A DNA stretch of 64,000 bases from Priestia aryabhattai (GCF_023715685.1 NZ_JAMBOQ010000001.1:1210466-1274465); one strand, 5' to 3'. Counted from the first letter of the stretch, positions 9,153 to 18,901 are shown. The notes: generated by a model from the sequence alone, not told the origin. Translations and numbers: made by a program.

Positions 9153-9363
9153 ACGTTTGCCTCCGATACTTAATGTTACATACTGATAATAATGATAGAA
9201 TTGAAAAGAAGCAAGTGACAGTATACACTAAGAAAGGTCTTATACTCACTCGCACTCGTCAACAAACTAAAAAAACAAAGACTATAGCCCATTTTATCCA
9301 ATGTTGAGAGATTTGTCAGTGAACAAACTAAAATTTTTTAAGAATAGACAGGTTGGTGAAAGT

Positions 9364-10635
9364 ATGATATATGATGTAGTCGTAATCGGAGGAGGACCTT
9401 CTGGTTTGATGGCATCGATTGCAGCTGGTGAGTCAGGTGCAAACGTATTATTAATTGATAAAGGCAATAAACTTGGACGAAAGCTTGCCATTTCTGGAGG
9501 CGGACGCTGTAATGTGACAAACCGCCTTCCAATTGATGAACTTATTAAACACATTCCAGGAAACGGACGCTTTTTATACAGTGCGTTTTCTGTTTTTAAT
9601 AACGAAGATATCATCTCCTATTTTGAAGGCCTTGGAATTAAATTAAAAGAAGAAGATCACGGGCGTATGTTTCCGGTCAGCAATAAAGCTCAATCTGTTG
9701 TTGATGCATTAATTAGCGAACTTCACCGTCTTCGTGTGACAATTCGCACAAACACAGCCGTTAAACGCGTAACCTATGAGAACAACACCGTGAAAGAAGT
9801 TGTGCTTCAAAATGGGGAAACAATCCAAACTAAAAGCGTTGTGATTGCAGTAGGTGGAAAATCAGTGCCTCATACAGGTTCGACAGGAGACGGTTATCAA
9901 TGGGCAAAAGATGCGGGGCATAAAATTACTGAACTTTACCCAACAGAAGTTCCTATTACATCTAGCGAACCGTTTATTAAAACCAAAACGCTTCAAGGTC
10001 TATCGCTTCGTAATGTAGGATTAAGCGTGCTTAATAAAAAAGGAAAACCTGTCATTACTCATCAGATGGATATGATTTTCACTCACTTTGGCATTTCTGG
10101 TCCCGCCGCTCTTCGCTGCAGCCAATATGTCGTTAAAGAGTTAAAGAAACAAAAAAGCAACACTGTTCAAATGTCTCTTGATTTATTTCCTAGCCAAAAT
10201 GAAGAAGAGATTTTTCAAAAATTAGCCAAAATGACAAAAGAAGAGCCGAAAAAAGCGATTAAAAATGTTTTAAAAGGTTTTGTATCTGAACGCTATCTAT
10301 TATTTTTACTCGAGCAAGCAGACATTGATAGCCAAGCGCTAGCGGGACAGCTTCAGCATGAAAAACTGAGAGAATTTTCGAGACTGTGCAAACGATTTGA
10401 ATTTGCTGTAAACGGCACACTTTCTTTAGAGAAAGCATTCGTCACAGGAGGCGGCGTATCAGTTAAAGAAATTCACCCAAAAGAAATGTCTTCGAAATTT
10501 ATGCAAGGCCTTTACTTCTGCGGGGAAATTCTTGATATCCATGGATACACTGGAGGATACAATATCACTTCTGCTCTTGTAACAGGCCGTTTGGCTGGCA
10601 GTAATGCAGGAGAATTTGCAACAAGCCTAGCATAA
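9364..10635 (+). CDS. ytfP: FAD-dependent oxidoreductase, HI0933/BaiN family (YtfP)
   Basis: Flavoprotein of unknown substrate. The N-terminal Rossmann motif is [17 protein letters not shown] (residues 5-21). It is followed by the family motif [10 protein letters not shown] and a C-terminal GYTGGYN-x-x-SALVTG FAD-contact segment. The start was set at the ATG at 9364, with GGTGAA just upstream; the longer frame from 9301 adds 21 residues with no ribosome site or homology expectation. Length 423 residues, as in the family. Some relatives (BaiN) are bile acid dehydratases or reductases, which is not a safe transfer here. Confidence 0.85.
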   Translation: MIYDVVVIGGGPSGLMASIAAGESGANVLLIDKGNKLGRKLAISGGGRCNVTNRLPIDELIKHIPGNGRFLYSAFSVFNNEDIISYFEGLGIKLKEEDHGRMFPVSNKAQSVVDALISELHRLRVTIRTNTAVKRVTYENNTVKEVVLQNGETIQTKSVVIAVGGKSVPHTGSTGDGYQWAKDAGHKITELYPTEVPITSSEPFIKTKTLQGLSLRNVGLSVLNKKGKPVITHQMDMIFTHFGISGPAALRCSQYVVKELKKQKSNTVQMSLDLFPSQNEEEIFQKLAKMTKEEPKKAIKNVLKGFVSERYLLFLLEQADIDSQALAGQLQHEKLREFSRLCKRFEFAVNGTLSLEKAFVTGGGVSVKEIHPKEMSSKFMQGLYFCGEILDIHGYTGGYNITSALVTGRLAGSNAGEFATSLA

Positions 10636-10647
10636 TATGCTAGGCTT
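10623..10647. terminator. Hairpin overlapping the ytfP and cse60 stop codons
   Basis: Inverted repeat AAGCCTAGCATA/TATGCTAGGCTT, nearly without a loop. The following T run is weak (TTATAC), so termination may be partial. It lies between convergent genes. Confidence 0.6.
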
Positions 10648-10819
10648 TATACATAACCATGGCTGAAAAACAGTACACCTGCTCATCACGATCGACATCC
10701 ACTGTCACCTGGTACTTAATATCAACGACGTCTTCATCCTCTAATTTCCGTAAAAATCGATTCACCGCAAATTCTAAATCTTTTTCATGCTCTTTATCAA
10801 ACATTTTTACTTGTATCAC
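10640..10819 (-). CDS. cse60: Sporulation protein Cse60 family (YteV-like)
   Basis: Small acidic protein of 59 residues (MIQVKMFDKEHEKDLE at the start, alternating hydrophobic pattern in the C-terminal half). It resembles the Cse60/YteV family, which in B. subtilis is made under sigma-E in the mother cell; function unknown. The start is GTG at 10819, chosen because AAGGTGG is 8 bases upstream and because it gives the usual family N-terminus. A GTG four codons earlier (10831) overlaps that ribosome site. Convergent with ytfP. Confidence 0.75.
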   Translation of the reverse strand: MIQVKMFDKEHEKDLEFAVNRFLRKLEDEDVVDIKYQVTVDVDRDEQVYCFSAMVMYKA

Positions 10820-11000
10820 AGCTTCTACCACCTTGTCCTATCAAATTTGTTTCAATCAGAATGGACTGCTTCTCTCGATGATGGCTTTCGTACTGATTTT
10901 CAATTTCTTCTTACCTCTATTTTTATGAAGACTTTTATAGATTTAGTCATCATTTGTTTTCCTACTATCATTTTAGTCGGATGGTAGAAGTTTAATTCAA

Positions 11001-11037
11001 AAAGAAAAAAGCGCCTGTCAAAGGCGCTTTTTTCTTA
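11001..11037. terminator. Terminator after ytwF
   Basis: Stem AAAGAAAAAAGCGCC / GGCGCTTTTTTCTT around loop TGTCAAA, with long A and T runs. It overlaps the ytwF stop and can work in both directions. Confidence 0.88.
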
Positions 11038-11346
11038 TTTATTAACCGTTTTTCCTTCCCACTCTAACATACCGCCAACCATATTTGTTACTTTATATCC
11101 TTGTTCTTGAAGGTAGTAACATACGTTTTCACTGCGGCGGCCAGAACGGCAAATGAAAATATATTCTTTGTCTTTATCGAAATAATCCACATTAGTTGGA
11201 ATATCATTCATGCGAATGTGTTTAGCAGTTGGAATCATTCCTTCTGCTACTTCCTCATCTTCGCGCACATCGACTAAATGAAGTTCTTCTCCATTTTCAA
11301 CGCGTTTTTGAAGCTCTTCAGGCGTAATTACTTTTACTTCTTCCAT
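11035..11346 (-). CDS. ytwF: Single-domain rhodanese, YtwF type
   Basis: Likely sulfurtransferase of about 103 residues, one rhodanese fold. The active loop is CRSGRRS (catalytic Cys near residue 67), preceded by the LVDVRE strand and followed by the GGMLEWEG C-terminal motif. The ATG at 11346 is preferred because GAGAGGGA lies about 8 bases upstream; the in-frame ATG at 11355 sits right on that site. Cytosolic. It is downstream of leuS, separated from it by a structured 250-base gap. Sulfur acceptor unknown. Confidence 0.85.
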   Translation of the reverse strand: MEEVKVITPEELQKRVENGEELHLVDVREDEEVAEGMIPTAKHIRMNDIPTNVDYFDKDKEYIFICRSGRRSENVCYYLQEQGYKVTNMVGGMLEWEGKTVNK

Positions 11347-11424
11347 CTTCGTCATCCCTCTCTATTCTTTCATTCAGCTTGCTATCGCTATTGTAGCAAA
11401 TTCAAATACCTTTATGCCACTAAA

Positions 11425-11460
11425 TAAGAAAAGCTTAAGCAGCTACCTGCCTAAGCTTTT
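11425..11460 (-). terminator. Terminator downstream of leuS, minus strand
   Basis: Arms 11429-11442 and 11447-11460 with loop CTAC. On the plus strand the stem has one A-C mismatch; in minus-strand RNA that pair becomes G-U, and the stem is followed by a T-rich run (TTTTCTTATTTA). This asymmetry indicates use by minus-strand transcripts. Confidence 0.75.
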
Positions 11461-11491
11461 CCAATCAGTAGTGATGCAACTTTAAAGGTTG

Positions 11492-11585
11492 GACTAAGCG
11501 CCTGATGTCAACCCCGAAAGGAAGACGCATTCGCTTAGGTCTAGAACAGGACCCCTGACTGCTTTTTAGTCAGGGGTCCTGTTCT
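11492..11585 (-). other. Two further hairpins in the leuS 3' region
   Basis: A perfect 18-bp stem (11543-11560 with 11568-11585, loop GCTTTTT) just after the leuS stop has no T run on either strand. Next to it GACTAAGCG (11492-11500) pairs with CGCTTAGGTC (11532-11541), closing a 31-base interior. With the terminator at 11425-11460 this gives the leuS transcript a highly folded 3' tail of about 170 bases. Role unknown. Confidence 0.5.
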
Positions 11586-11596
11586 ACATCAATAGA

Positions 11597-14011
11597 TTAA
11601 TTAGCTACGATGTTTACTAATTTACCAGGCACAGCAATCACTTTGCGCACTGTCTTACCTTCAATGAACTCTTGAACGTCTTCATTAGCCATTGCAATAT
11701 CTTGAAGTTCTTCGCGAGATGCCTCAGCAGGTACGTTTACTTTTGCACGTACTTTACCGTTAATTTGAACGACAATTTCCACTTCATCATCTACAAGTTT
11801 TGCTTCGTCAAACGCAGGCCAAGCCTCATATGAAATTGTATCTTCGTGACCTAGTTTGCTCCATAATTCCTCAGTCGTATGAGGACAAATTGGTGCTAAT
11901 AGCTTCACAAATCCTTCTACGTATTGCTTTGGCAGCACATCAACTTTGTATGCGTCGTTGATGAATACCATTAGTTGAGAGATACCTGTATTAAAACGGA
12001 GACCTTCGTAATCTTCCGTTACTTTTTTCACCGTTTGGTGATACACGCGTTCAAGTGTAGTGTCATTGCTTTCTTGAACCTTGCTGCTTAATTCACCATT
12101 ATCTTCAATAAGTAAACGCCATACGCGATCTAAGAAACGGCGTGCACCATCAAGCCCTTTTGTTGACCAAGCGATTGATGCATCTAAAGGTCCCATAAAC
12201 ATTTCGTAAAGGCGAAGCGTATCTGCACCGTGGCTTTCTACGATTTCGTCTGGGTTTACAACGTTACCTTTTGACTTACTCATTTTTTCGTTGTTTTCTC
12301 CAAGAATCATACCTTGGTTAAACAGTTTTTGGAATGGCTCTTTTGTTGGAACTACGCCGATATCATATAAAAACTTATGCCAGAAACGAGCATATAATAA
12401 GTGAAGAACAGCGTGTTCAGCTCCACCGATATAAATATCAACCGGCAACCATTCTTTTAATTTTTCTGCATCCGCTAACGCTTCACTGTTTGTTGGATCA
12501 ATGTAACGTAAGTAATACCAGCAGCTACCTGCCCATTGAGGCATTGTATTTGTTTCGCGGCGCCCTTTTTTGCCCGTTTCCAGATCTACAACGTTCACCC
12601 AGTCATCAATGTTTGCTAACGGAGATTCACCTGTGCCTGACGGTTTGATTTCAGTCGTTTTTGGTAACACAAGCGGAAGCTGATCTTCAGGAACTGCAGT
12701 TGTTGTGCCATCTTCCCAGTGAATAACAGGAATTGGTTCACCCCAGTAGCGCTGACGGCTGAATAACCAGTCACGCAGACGGTATGTTACTTGTTTTTCA
12801 CCTTTTTCATTTGCTTGAAGCCACTGAATCATATTTGAAATTGCTTCTTCTTTATCTAGACCATTTAAGAAGTCTGAATTAACGTGCTCGCCGTCGCCTG
12901 TATAAGCTTCTTTTGAAACGTCTCCGCCCGCTACCACTTCTTTAATCGGCAGTTCAAATTTAACAGCAAACTCATAATCGCGCTCATCATGAGCAGGAAC
13001 AGCCATAATTGCACCTGTGCCATAGCTCATTAGAACATAGTCAGCAATCCAAATTGGCATTCTCTCGCCGTTTACAGGGTTAATTGCATAAGCACCGGTG
13101 AATACACCTGTTTTGTCTTTAGCTAAGTCTGTACGTTCTAAATCGCTTTTGCTTTTAATTTGATCTAAATAAGCTTCTACTGCTTCTTTTTGTTCGGCTG
13201 TTGTAATTTTTTCCACAAACGGATGTTCAGGTGCTAAAACGGCATACGTTGCCCCAAATAGCGTATCAGGACGCGTTGTGAACACAGTAAATGTGTCGTC
13301 ATATCCATCGATTGTGAAGTGAACGTGAGCTCCTTCAGAGCGGCCAATCCAGTTGCGCTGCATTTCTTTAATACTTTCTGGCCAATCAAGATCATCTAAA
13401 TCTTCTAGTAAACGATCTGCATAAGCTGTGATTTTAAGCATCCACTGCTTCATTGGACGACGCTCAACCGGATGTCCTCCACGCTCACTTTTGCCGTCAA
13501 TAACTTCTTCGTTTGCAAGTACTGTTCCTAGAGCAGGACACCAGTTAACAGCTACTTCATCCACATAAGCTAAGCCCTTTTTATATAGCTGTAAGAAAAT
13601 CCACTGCGTCCATTTGTAGTAGTTGGGGTCAGTTGTATTAATTTCACGCTCCCAATCGTAAGAGAAACCTAACGATTTGATTTGACGACGGAAATTATTA
13701 ATGTTAAGTTCAGTGAATTCAGCCGGATCGTTTCCTGTATCTAATGCATACTGTTCAGCAGGTAGTCCGAATGCATCCCATCCCATCGGATGAAGTACAT
13801 TGTATCCTTGCATACGCTTCATACGAGATAAAATATCCGTTGCTGTATAACCTTCTGGATGCCCAACGTGTAAACCTGCTCCAGATGGATAAGGGAACAT
13901 ATCTAATGCGTAAAATTTACGCTTTCCTTCATCTTCTGTTGTTCTAAATGTTTTATTTTCTTCCCAAATTTTTTGCCATTTTTGTTCGATCTTTTCATGA
14001 TTAAAAGCCAT
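11597..14011 (-). CDS. leuS: Leucyl-tRNA synthetase
   Basis: Charges tRNA-Leu with leucine (class I aminoacyl-tRNA synthetase). The ATP-binding HIGH-type motif is HVGH at residues 48-51 and the KMSKS loop is KMSKSKGN near residue 580. The CP1 editing domain lies between them, with the T-rich TTRPDT motif. The start is ATG 14011 with GGAGGATT upstream; an in-frame extension to 14119 would run into the T-box terminator and is rejected. Length 804 residues, normal for Bacillus. Expression is controlled by the T-box leader immediately upstream. Confidence 0.97.
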   Translation of the reverse strand: MAFNHEKIEQKWQKIWEENKTFRTTEDEGKRKFYALDMFPYPSGAGLHVGHPEGYTATDILSRMKRMQGYNVLHPMGWDAFGLPAEQYALDTGNDPAEFTELNINNFRRQIKSLGFSYDWEREINTTDPNYYKWTQWIFLQLYKKGLAYVDEVAVNWCPALGTVLANEEVIDGKSERGGHPVERRPMKQWMLKITAYADRLLEDLDDLDWPESIKEMQRNWIGRSEGAHVHFTIDGYDDTFTVFTTRPDTLFGATYAVLAPEHPFVEKITTAEQKEAVEAYLDQIKSKSDLERTDLAKDKTGVFTGAYAINPVNGERMPIWIADYVLMSYGTGAIMAVPAHDERDYEFAVKFELPIKEVVAGGDVSKEAYTGDGEHVNSDFLNGLDKEEAISNMIQWLQANEKGEKQVTYRLRDWLFSRQRYWGEPIPVIHWEDGTTTAVPEDQLPLVLPKTTEIKPSGTGESPLANIDDWVNVVDLETGKKGRRETNTMPQWAGSCWYYLRYIDPTNSEALADAEKLKEWLPVDIYIGGAEHAVLHLLYARFWHKFLYDIGVVPTKEPFQKLFNQGMILGENNEKMSKSKGNVVNPDEIVESHGADTLRLYEMFMGPLDASIAWSTKGLDGARRFLDRVWRLLIEDNGELSSKVQESNDTTLERVYHQTVKKVTEDYEGLRFNTGISQLMVFINDAYKVDVLPKQYVEGFVKLLAPICPHTTEELWSKLGHEDTISYEAWPAFDEAKLVDDEVEIVVQINGKVRAKVNVPAEASREELQDIAMANEDVQEFIEGKTVRKVIAVPGKLVNIVAN

Positions 14012-14053
14012 ACATAATCCTCCTTGTACGCTCCAGCTGTATTTAATTAAACT

Positions 14054-14302
14054 AAAAAACCCCTCATCCCTCAAACAAAGGGACGAGAGGTTGAATAAAC
14101 TTCCCGCGGTACCACCCAAATTAGCACAATTATGTACTCACTCATTTTCCTTAACGCGGATAGACGGCAAATGTTACTTTACTTCACATTTACAACTCCA
14201 AGGTGAGTTCATGAACGCTCGTTTGCTGACTCGCACCACCCGTCAGCTCTCTTAGCTCGCTTCGTTCACTACTATTCCTTATCATAGTTTTTACATCATA
14301 CT
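14054..14302 (-). promoter_or_regulatory. Leucine T-box riboswitch with terminator
   Basis: Minus-strand leader of leuS. The conserved T-box GGGTGGTACCGCGGG is at 14103-14117. The specifier loop contains GAA-CTC-ACC, with the Leu codon CTC at 14205-14207. The terminator stem CCTCTCGTCCCT/AGGGATGAGGGG (14060-14090), followed by six Ts, competes with the antiterminator. Uncharged tRNA-Leu should allow read-through into leuS. Confidence 0.93.
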
Positions 14303-14309
14303 ACCTTGT

Positions 14310-14338
14310 ATTGTAAATAATATGTTCGCAAACTGCAA
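14310..14338 (-). promoter_or_regulatory. leuS promoter (sigma-A type)
   Basis: On the minus strand TTGCAG, a 17-base spacer and TACAAT. The predicted start at about 14303 begins the T-box leader. Confidence 0.65.
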
Positions 14339-14454
14339 GTTGTTCAATGGATTTTGTAAAAGTTTCTACACTGCAGCACTGCTTTGTTGCTAAATCCTCT
14401 CTTTCATTCTTATATATGAACAACTTCTCCCAAAAACATACATGCAAGGCCAAA

Positions 14455-14485
14455 CAAAAAAGCGAGCGTACTGGGGTACGCTCGC
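14455..14485 (-). terminator. Terminator after the GntP permease gene
   Basis: Stem GCGAGCGTAC/GTACGCTCGC with loop TGGG, followed on the minus strand by TTTTTTG. Confidence 0.88.
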
Positions 14486-14510
14486 CTTTTACTTTCTTTA
14501 GCTATTATTA

Positions 14511-15833
14511 TTAAATGCCAAATCCAAAAGAAAACAGAATAATCGCAAGTACAAGACCGACAAGCGGAACAATCACCGTCATTGCTGCAACCGATCCATA
14601 CGCATCTTTATGAGTTTCTCCGCAAATAGAATTAATTGTTGTGACGACGTAACCATTATGAGGCAAAGAATCTAATACTCCAGACGAAATAGCCACTACG
14701 CGATGAAGAGCTTCTGGATTTACGCCAGCATCAAGATAGTGAGGCGCTAAAATTGGCAAAGCAATCGCCTGACCTCCTGAAGCCGAACCTGTCATCCCTG
14801 CGATAACACTAACAGCAATAGCTCCCCCAATTAACGGACTTCCTGGAATATGCGTCATGGCATCTACAGCCACTCCAAACGCAGGAACCGCCTTAGCCAC
14901 TCCTCCAAAACCTACGACAGCGGCTGTATTTCCAATAGCAATTAACGCTCCGAGCGTTCCTTCTGAAGCTGCATTCCAAAACCCTTTAAAGTGCTTTTTG
15001 TTCACAATATAGGTGACAATGATGCCGCTTAAAAGTGCGACAATCAAAGCAGATTGCTGAAGTGACTCATGAAGCATAAAAGAAATAATGAGCACGACAA
15101 CAAGCGGAAGCAAGCTTAATAGCGGATTAGGCAAAGACTGACTTTCTGTTACTACTGGATCTTTCTCACGTGATATAAAACGCTCTCCATTTTTAACTGC
15201 TTTGGAAATCAAACGCTTTAACCACCAATAGCCGAATACAGCCATCACTACCGCTACAATTAAACTAACTTCCCATCCTGCATACGGACTAGTCTTCAAA
15301 TATTCAATCGGAATCCAGTTTTGGATTTCAGGCGAGCCAGCCGAAGTCATCGTAAATGTAACGGAACCAAACGCTAAAGCAGCAGGGATAAACCGCCTCG
15401 GCAAATCAGCTTGTTTGAATAAGCTTAAAGCCATTGGATAGACAGAGAATGCTACTACAAACAGACTGACTCCCCCGTATGTTAAGACAGCACAGGCAAG
15501 TACAATCGCCAACACTGCTCTTTTCATTCCAAGTTTACTGACAATCCAGCGAGAAACACTGTCAGCAGCCCCGCTGTCTTCCATCACTTTTCCAAAAACT
15601 GCGCCCAATAGAAACATTAAATACCAAGAAGCAATAAACCCTGTGAAACCAGACATGTAATTCCCAACAAAATTTGCTTCTCCTTCTTTCACAAGCTGTG
15701 GAAATAAAGGCATGCCGCTTGTTAAAGCAACAACTAAAGCACTGAGCGGACCTGCTATAAATAAATTCATGCCTCTCATCGTTAATACAATGAGCAACAA
15801 TAATCCTCCAATTAATCCAATCATACTAAGCAT
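14511..15833 (-). CDS. GntP-family permease
   Basis: Membrane transporter of 440 residues with about 12 hydrophobic segments. It belongs to the gluconate/H+ symporter (GntP) family, shown by the GSASGGQAIALPILAP stretch and the SGVLDSLPHNGYVVTTI motif in the C-terminal half. Members carry gluconate, related sugar acids, citrate-like anions or beta-hydroxybutyrate. No catabolic gene is adjacent, so the substrate cannot be assigned. The ATG at 15833 follows a G-rich site (GGGGGGC). Flanked by leuS and yttB with its own terminator, so probably monocistronic. Confidence 0.82.
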   Translation of the reverse strand: MLSMIGLIGGLLLLIVLTMRGMNLFIAGPLSALVVALTSGMPLFPQLVKEGEANFVGNYMSGFTGFIASWYLMFLLGAVFGKVMEDSGAADSVSRWIVSKLGMKRAVLAIVLACAVLTYGGVSLFVVAFSVYPMALSLFKQADLPRRFIPAALAFGSVTFTMTSAGSPEIQNWIPIEYLKTSPYAGWEVSLIVAVVMAVFGYWWLKRLISKAVKNGERFISREKDPVVTESQSLPNPLLSLLPLVVVLIISFMLHESLQQSALIVALLSGIIVTYIVNKKHFKGFWNAASEGTLGALIAIGNTAAVVGFGGVAKAVPAFGVAVDAMTHIPGSPLIGGAIAVSVIAGMTGSASGGQAIALPILAPHYLDAGVNPEALHRVVAISSGVLDSLPHNGYVVTTINSICGETHKDAYGSVAAMTVIVPLVGLVLAIILFSFGFGI

Positions 15834-15971
15834 GTTCTAGCCCCCCATGAAGTCATATAATTAGAAGACGCTTACATTTTTACAGGTATATACTCCTTTC
15901 TTTGCTTGTCACGGCCCTTACTATATTATTAAAGGAATACTGAAGACATTCCTACGTTTATTTAACAGTCA

Positions 15972-16007
15972 AAAATAAAACCACCTCTAATTTATTTAGA
16001 GATGGTT
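15972..16007 (-). terminator. Terminator overlapping the yttB stop
   Basis: Stem AACCACCTCTAA (15979-15990) with TTAGAGATGGTT (15996-16007). The one mismatch becomes G-U in minus-strand RNA, which continues into TTATTTTT. The upstream arm lies in the last codons of yttB. Confidence 0.8.
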
Positions 16008-17179
16008 AGTGAACGCTGACGTTTTTCTTTTAATTTATAATCGTATATCCATGTTGTACACATGCTAAATAACAATAGCGCAATTAATAAATAACACAGG
16101 GTAGACATATTAAACGCATCGAAAATCACGCCTCCAAAGAGAGGACCAATCATTTTACCTGCAGTAGCCATACTGTTAACTACGCCTTGATAAAACCCTT
16201 CTTTTCCGGATGGAGCTAACTGACTTGCAACAGCTGGAATTGCTGGCCAAACGAACATTTCTCCAATTGTTAACACAACCATTGCTGTTAAGAATTGCGG
16301 AAATGTTGTTGCATTCACCACGATGATGAAAGAAGCCACAAAAATAACCGTCCCAATTAGAACCTGTACTTTTAATGTCTTTGCTACTTTTTGAATGATA
16401 GGTACAATCAAGGGCTGACCGACTACAATTAAAATACCATTAATTGTCCAAAGCAAACTGTAGCTTGAAAGAGGTATATTCAGCTCACGCGTATGCGTAG
16501 CAATCGTTGTTTGCCACTGAACATACGCGACCCAGCATAATACGTACCCTGTACATAAAATAAGAAGGGCCGTCAGCTTGGTTTTATGCTGAATACTACC
16601 GGCTTCATTAAGGACATTCGTTTGCCCAACTGTAACCGAAATATGACGATATGAAAAAATAGCAATAAGGAGAAAAATAACGTATAAAATTGTATTAGCT
16701 AAGAAAATATACGTAAATGAATAAGACGCTACAACGCCCCCTACCGCCGCGCCAATAGCCACTCCTGCATTTTGAGCAACGTACATCGCATTAAATGCTT
16801 TTCTTCCGCCTTGTGGCCAAACAGATCCTGCCATTGCATACATAGATGGAAACACAATACCAGATCCAAACCCTACAATAACCAAGAGAACAACGTATGT
16901 AGGCCAACCATGGAAAAATACCAGTCCCACTAATGCAATAAGGGTAATAATAATTCCTGATAAAATGGATTTATATCCTCCAATTTTGTCAAAAAGTGTT
17001 CCCCCAAGCAAATTACCCACTACGCTTGCAGCAGAATTCAACATAAGAACCACTCCTGCAACGGATAACGACTTTCCTAAATGTTCATTTATATAAATTG
17101 TATTGAGAGGCCATAAAAATGAAGCTCCCGTTACGTTTACAAGCATACCAATAATCAAAAACCAAAGTGATTTGGGCAT
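15992..17179 (-). CDS. yttB: Major facilitator superfamily transporter, YttB type
   Basis: Twelve-segment MFS protein of 395 residues. The loop 2-3 motif is GGTLFDKIGGYK (residues 59-70). The duplicated half has IGPLFGGVIFDAF near residue 345. Drug or metabolite efflux is likely, substrate unknown. AGGGGGGAG precedes the ATG at 17179. Its place after leuS matches B. subtilis yttB. Confidence 0.82.
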   Translation of the reverse strand: MPKSLWFLIIGMLVNVTGASFLWPLNTIYINEHLGKSLSVAGVVLMLNSAASVVGNLLGGTLFDKIGGYKSILSGIIITLIALVGLVFFHGWPTYVVLLVIVGFGSGIVFPSMYAMAGSVWPQGGRKAFNAMYVAQNAGVAIGAAVGGVVASYSFTYIFLANTILYVIFLLIAIFSYRHISVTVGQTNVLNEAGSIQHKTKLTALLILCTGYVLCWVAYVQWQTTIATHTRELNIPLSSYSLLWTINGILIVVGQPLIVPIIQKVAKTLKVQVLIGTVIFVASFIIVVNATTFPQFLTAMVVLTIGEMFVWPAIPAVASQLAPSGKEGFYQGVVNSMATAGKMIGPLFGGVIFDAFNMSTLCYLLIALLLFSMCTTWIYDYKLKEKRQRSLTISK

Positions 17180-17287
17180 TGATCTCCCCCCTATCTATTC
17201 GAATGCCAACGTACATTCTAGTCTTTTCTTAAGGGCTTCGCAATGCTTTTACATATAGACAATTTATTTGAAATTCGCTGACTATTT

Positions 17288-17332
17288 AAAAAGGTGATTT
17301 CACATGACAATATCATGCAAAATCACCTTTTT
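17288..17332. terminator. Long hairpin terminator
   Basis: Outer 13-bp stem AAAAAGGTGATTT/AAATCACCTTTTT plus an inner CATGA/TCATG stem. It lies just after the 51-residue gene on the minus strand and has T runs on both sides. Confidence 0.88.
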
Positions 17333-17337
17333 ACGAC

Positions 17338-17493
17338 TTATTTTCGCTTCGAACGAACCGGCTGTGCACGCTTGCTGTTTCGTGCTTTTAATTCTTTTAC
17401 CGGATCAAAGTCTTTTCCAAGCTCAATATCGTTGCTGTTGACACCATTTTTTGTTTTTTGTTCTGGGTTATTTTGATTTGAACGAGTTGCCAT
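17338..17493 (-). CDS. Small basic protein, 51 residues, unknown
   Basis: Runs from ATG 17493 to TAA 17338. The product starts MATRSNQNNPEQKTKNG, has an acidic centre (GKDFDPVKEL) and ends in a Lys/Arg tail (RAQPVRSKRK). The hydrophilic, Asn/Gln/Lys-rich composition without aromatic residues except one Phe recalls minor small acid-soluble spore proteins, but I do not recognise a family. AAGGAGAGG lies 8 bases before the ATG, and a strong terminator follows the stop, which supports it as a real gene. It lies 12 bases after ytzC, probably co-transcribed. Confidence 0.72.
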   Translation of the reverse strand: MATRSNQNNPEQKTKNGVNSNDIELGKDFDPVKELKARNSKRAQPVRSKRK

Positions 17494-17505
17494 AAAATCC
17501 TCTCC

Positions 17506-17769
17506 TTAATGCTGAGTTGTGATCAATTGATTTTGCAGCTGCTGAACTTGTAGGCGCATGCGATATAGCTGCTCTCTTTGCTGTGCATTTGCACTGTGAG
17601 AAAATTCTTCAATCTCTTTATAAGCATTTTCTAATTTTTCCTGTGCTTTTGTATATTCAGTGTCATTGTAATGTTCTTGTTTCATGCCTTCCTGTAACTG
17701 ACCTTGTCCAAAGCGAATAGCATCTTCACACTGCTGCATAAGTTGATCCACTGCTTGACGAGTTGTCAT
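17506..17769 (-). CDS. ytzC: YtzC family protein (DUF2524)
   Basis: 87-residue protein, nearly all alpha-helical with heptad-like Gln/Leu spacing in the C-terminal half (REQLYRMRLQVQQLQNQL), suggesting a short coiled coil. It contains the family segment KQEHYNDTEYTKAQEKLE. Function unknown. AGGAGG lies 8 bases before the ATG at 17769. Divergent from ytqA, as in B. subtilis. Confidence 0.85.
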   Translation of the reverse strand: MTTRQAVDQLMQQCEDAIRFGQGQLQEGMKQEHYNDTEYTKAQEKLENAYKEIEEFSHSANAQQREQLYRMRLQVQQLQNQLITTQH

Positions 17770-17870
17770 TCTCTATTCCTCCTATTCGTTCATTTCGGTT
17801 TTATTTTGCGCAACTTTACTCTCCTTTACGACAAAAAGAACCTGTTAAATATAAGCATCCTTAAATTTGT

Positions 17871-17899
17871 TTGGCACTTTTTCACGTTTTTGATACAAT
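17871..17899 (+). promoter_or_regulatory. ytqA promoter (sigma-A type)
   Basis: TTGGCA, a 17-base spacer and TACAAT. The predicted start at about 17906 leaves a leader of roughly 33 bases to the TTG start of ytqA. Confidence 0.7.
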
Positions 17900-17938
17900 T
17901 TGTTGATGTATATTGCATGTAAAAAGGAGGTTGCTGAT

Positions 17939-18901
17939 TTGAATCAGACAAACCCATTTCCGTATAAATCTGAAAACAAACGTTATCATACCTGGAATTA
18001 CCACTTACGTAACCACTTTGGCCATAAGGTATTTAAAGTAGCCTTAGATGGAGGATTTGATTGTCCAAACAGAGACGGCACGGCAGCTCACGGCGGCTGT
18101 ACGTTTTGCAGCGCTGCCGGTTCAGGAGATTTTGCCGGAAACAGAGCGGATGATCTTGTCACACAATTTAATGAAATCCGTGAAAAAATGCATCATAAAT
18201 GGAAAGACGGAAAATACGTTGCTTACTTTCAAGCATTCACTAACACTCATGCTCCTGTAGAGGAGCTTCGTGAAAAATATGAAGCTGTCTTAAAGCTTCC
18301 CGGAGTTGTTGGACTTTCTATCGCCACGCGCCCTGACTGTCTCCCCGACGATGTGGTGGAATACTTGGCTGAATTAAATGAACGAACTTATCTATGGGTA
18401 GAGCTTGGACTACAGACTGTTCACGAACGAACTTCACTGCTTATCAACCGGGCACATGATCATCAATGCTATATAGATGGTGTAGCAAAGCTTCGAAAAC
18501 ACAGTATTCGCGTTTGTTCTCATATCATTAATGGCTTGCCTTTAGAAACACCCGACATGATGATGAAAACGATACGGGAAGTAGCGAAATTAGATGTTCA
18601 AGGAATTAAGATTCACCTGCTTCATTTGCTAAAAGGAACTCCTATGGTCAAACAGTATGAAAAGGGCCTTGTTGAATTTCTTTCATTTGAAGAATACGTA
18701 AAACTTGTATGCGATCAGCTTGAAGTGATCCCTCCTGAGATGATTGTTCATCGTATTACAGGTGATGGACCGATAGACCTCATGATTGGACCGATGTGGA
18801 GCGTGAATAAGTGGAGCGTGTTAAATGCCATTGATCAAGAGCTCGAACGTCGCCAAAGCTATCAAGGAAAATATTACGAAAAAGAGTTGATGGAAAGATG
18901 A
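17939..18901 (+). CDS. ytqA: Radical SAM protein YtqA (TIGR01212/YhcC family)
   Basis: Radical S-adenosylmethionine enzyme of 320 residues. The cluster cysteines are C42, C54 and C57 (C-x11-C-x2-C, in DCPNRDGTAAHGGCTFC), the unusual spacing of this family. Work in B. subtilis links the ytqA-ytqB pair to the last steps of mnm5s2U formation at the tRNA wobble position, with YtqA (MnmL) removing the carboxymethyl group; I recall this with moderate certainty. The start is TTG 17939 with AAAGGAGG 8 bases upstream; the longer frame from 17900 would overlap the promoter. It overlaps ytqB by four bases (ATGA), so translation is probably coupled. Confidence 0.88.
   Translation: MNQTNPFPYKSENKRYHTWNYHLRNHFGHKVFKVALDGGFDCPNRDGTAAHGGCTFCSAAGSGDFAGNRADDLVTQFNEIREKMHHKWKDGKYVAYFQAFTNTHAPVEELREKYEAVLKLPGVVGLSIATRPDCLPDDVVEYLAELNERTYLWVELGLQTVHERTSLLINRAHDHQCYIDGVAKLRKHSIRVCSHIINGLPLETPDMMMKTIREVAKLDVQGIKIHLLHLLKGTPMVKQYEKGLVEFLSFEEYVKLVCDQLEVIPPEMIVHRITGDGPIDLMIGPMWSVNKWSVLNAIDQELERRQSYQGKYYEKELMER

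Noticed and set aside
9181..9199. TGATAATAATGATAG upstream of ytgP/ytfP as a Fur box
   Set aside because: The right half lacks the inverted repeat symmetry and neither neighbour is an iron gene; AT-rich chance match.
9029..9307. 92-codon plus-strand frame across the ytgP start
   Set aside because: Antisense shadow of ytgP without a ribosome site.
10925..10987. 20-codon hydrophobic frame upstream of cse60 on the plus strand
   Set aside because: No ribosome site, no promoter, and it ends at the ytwF terminator; most likely chance.
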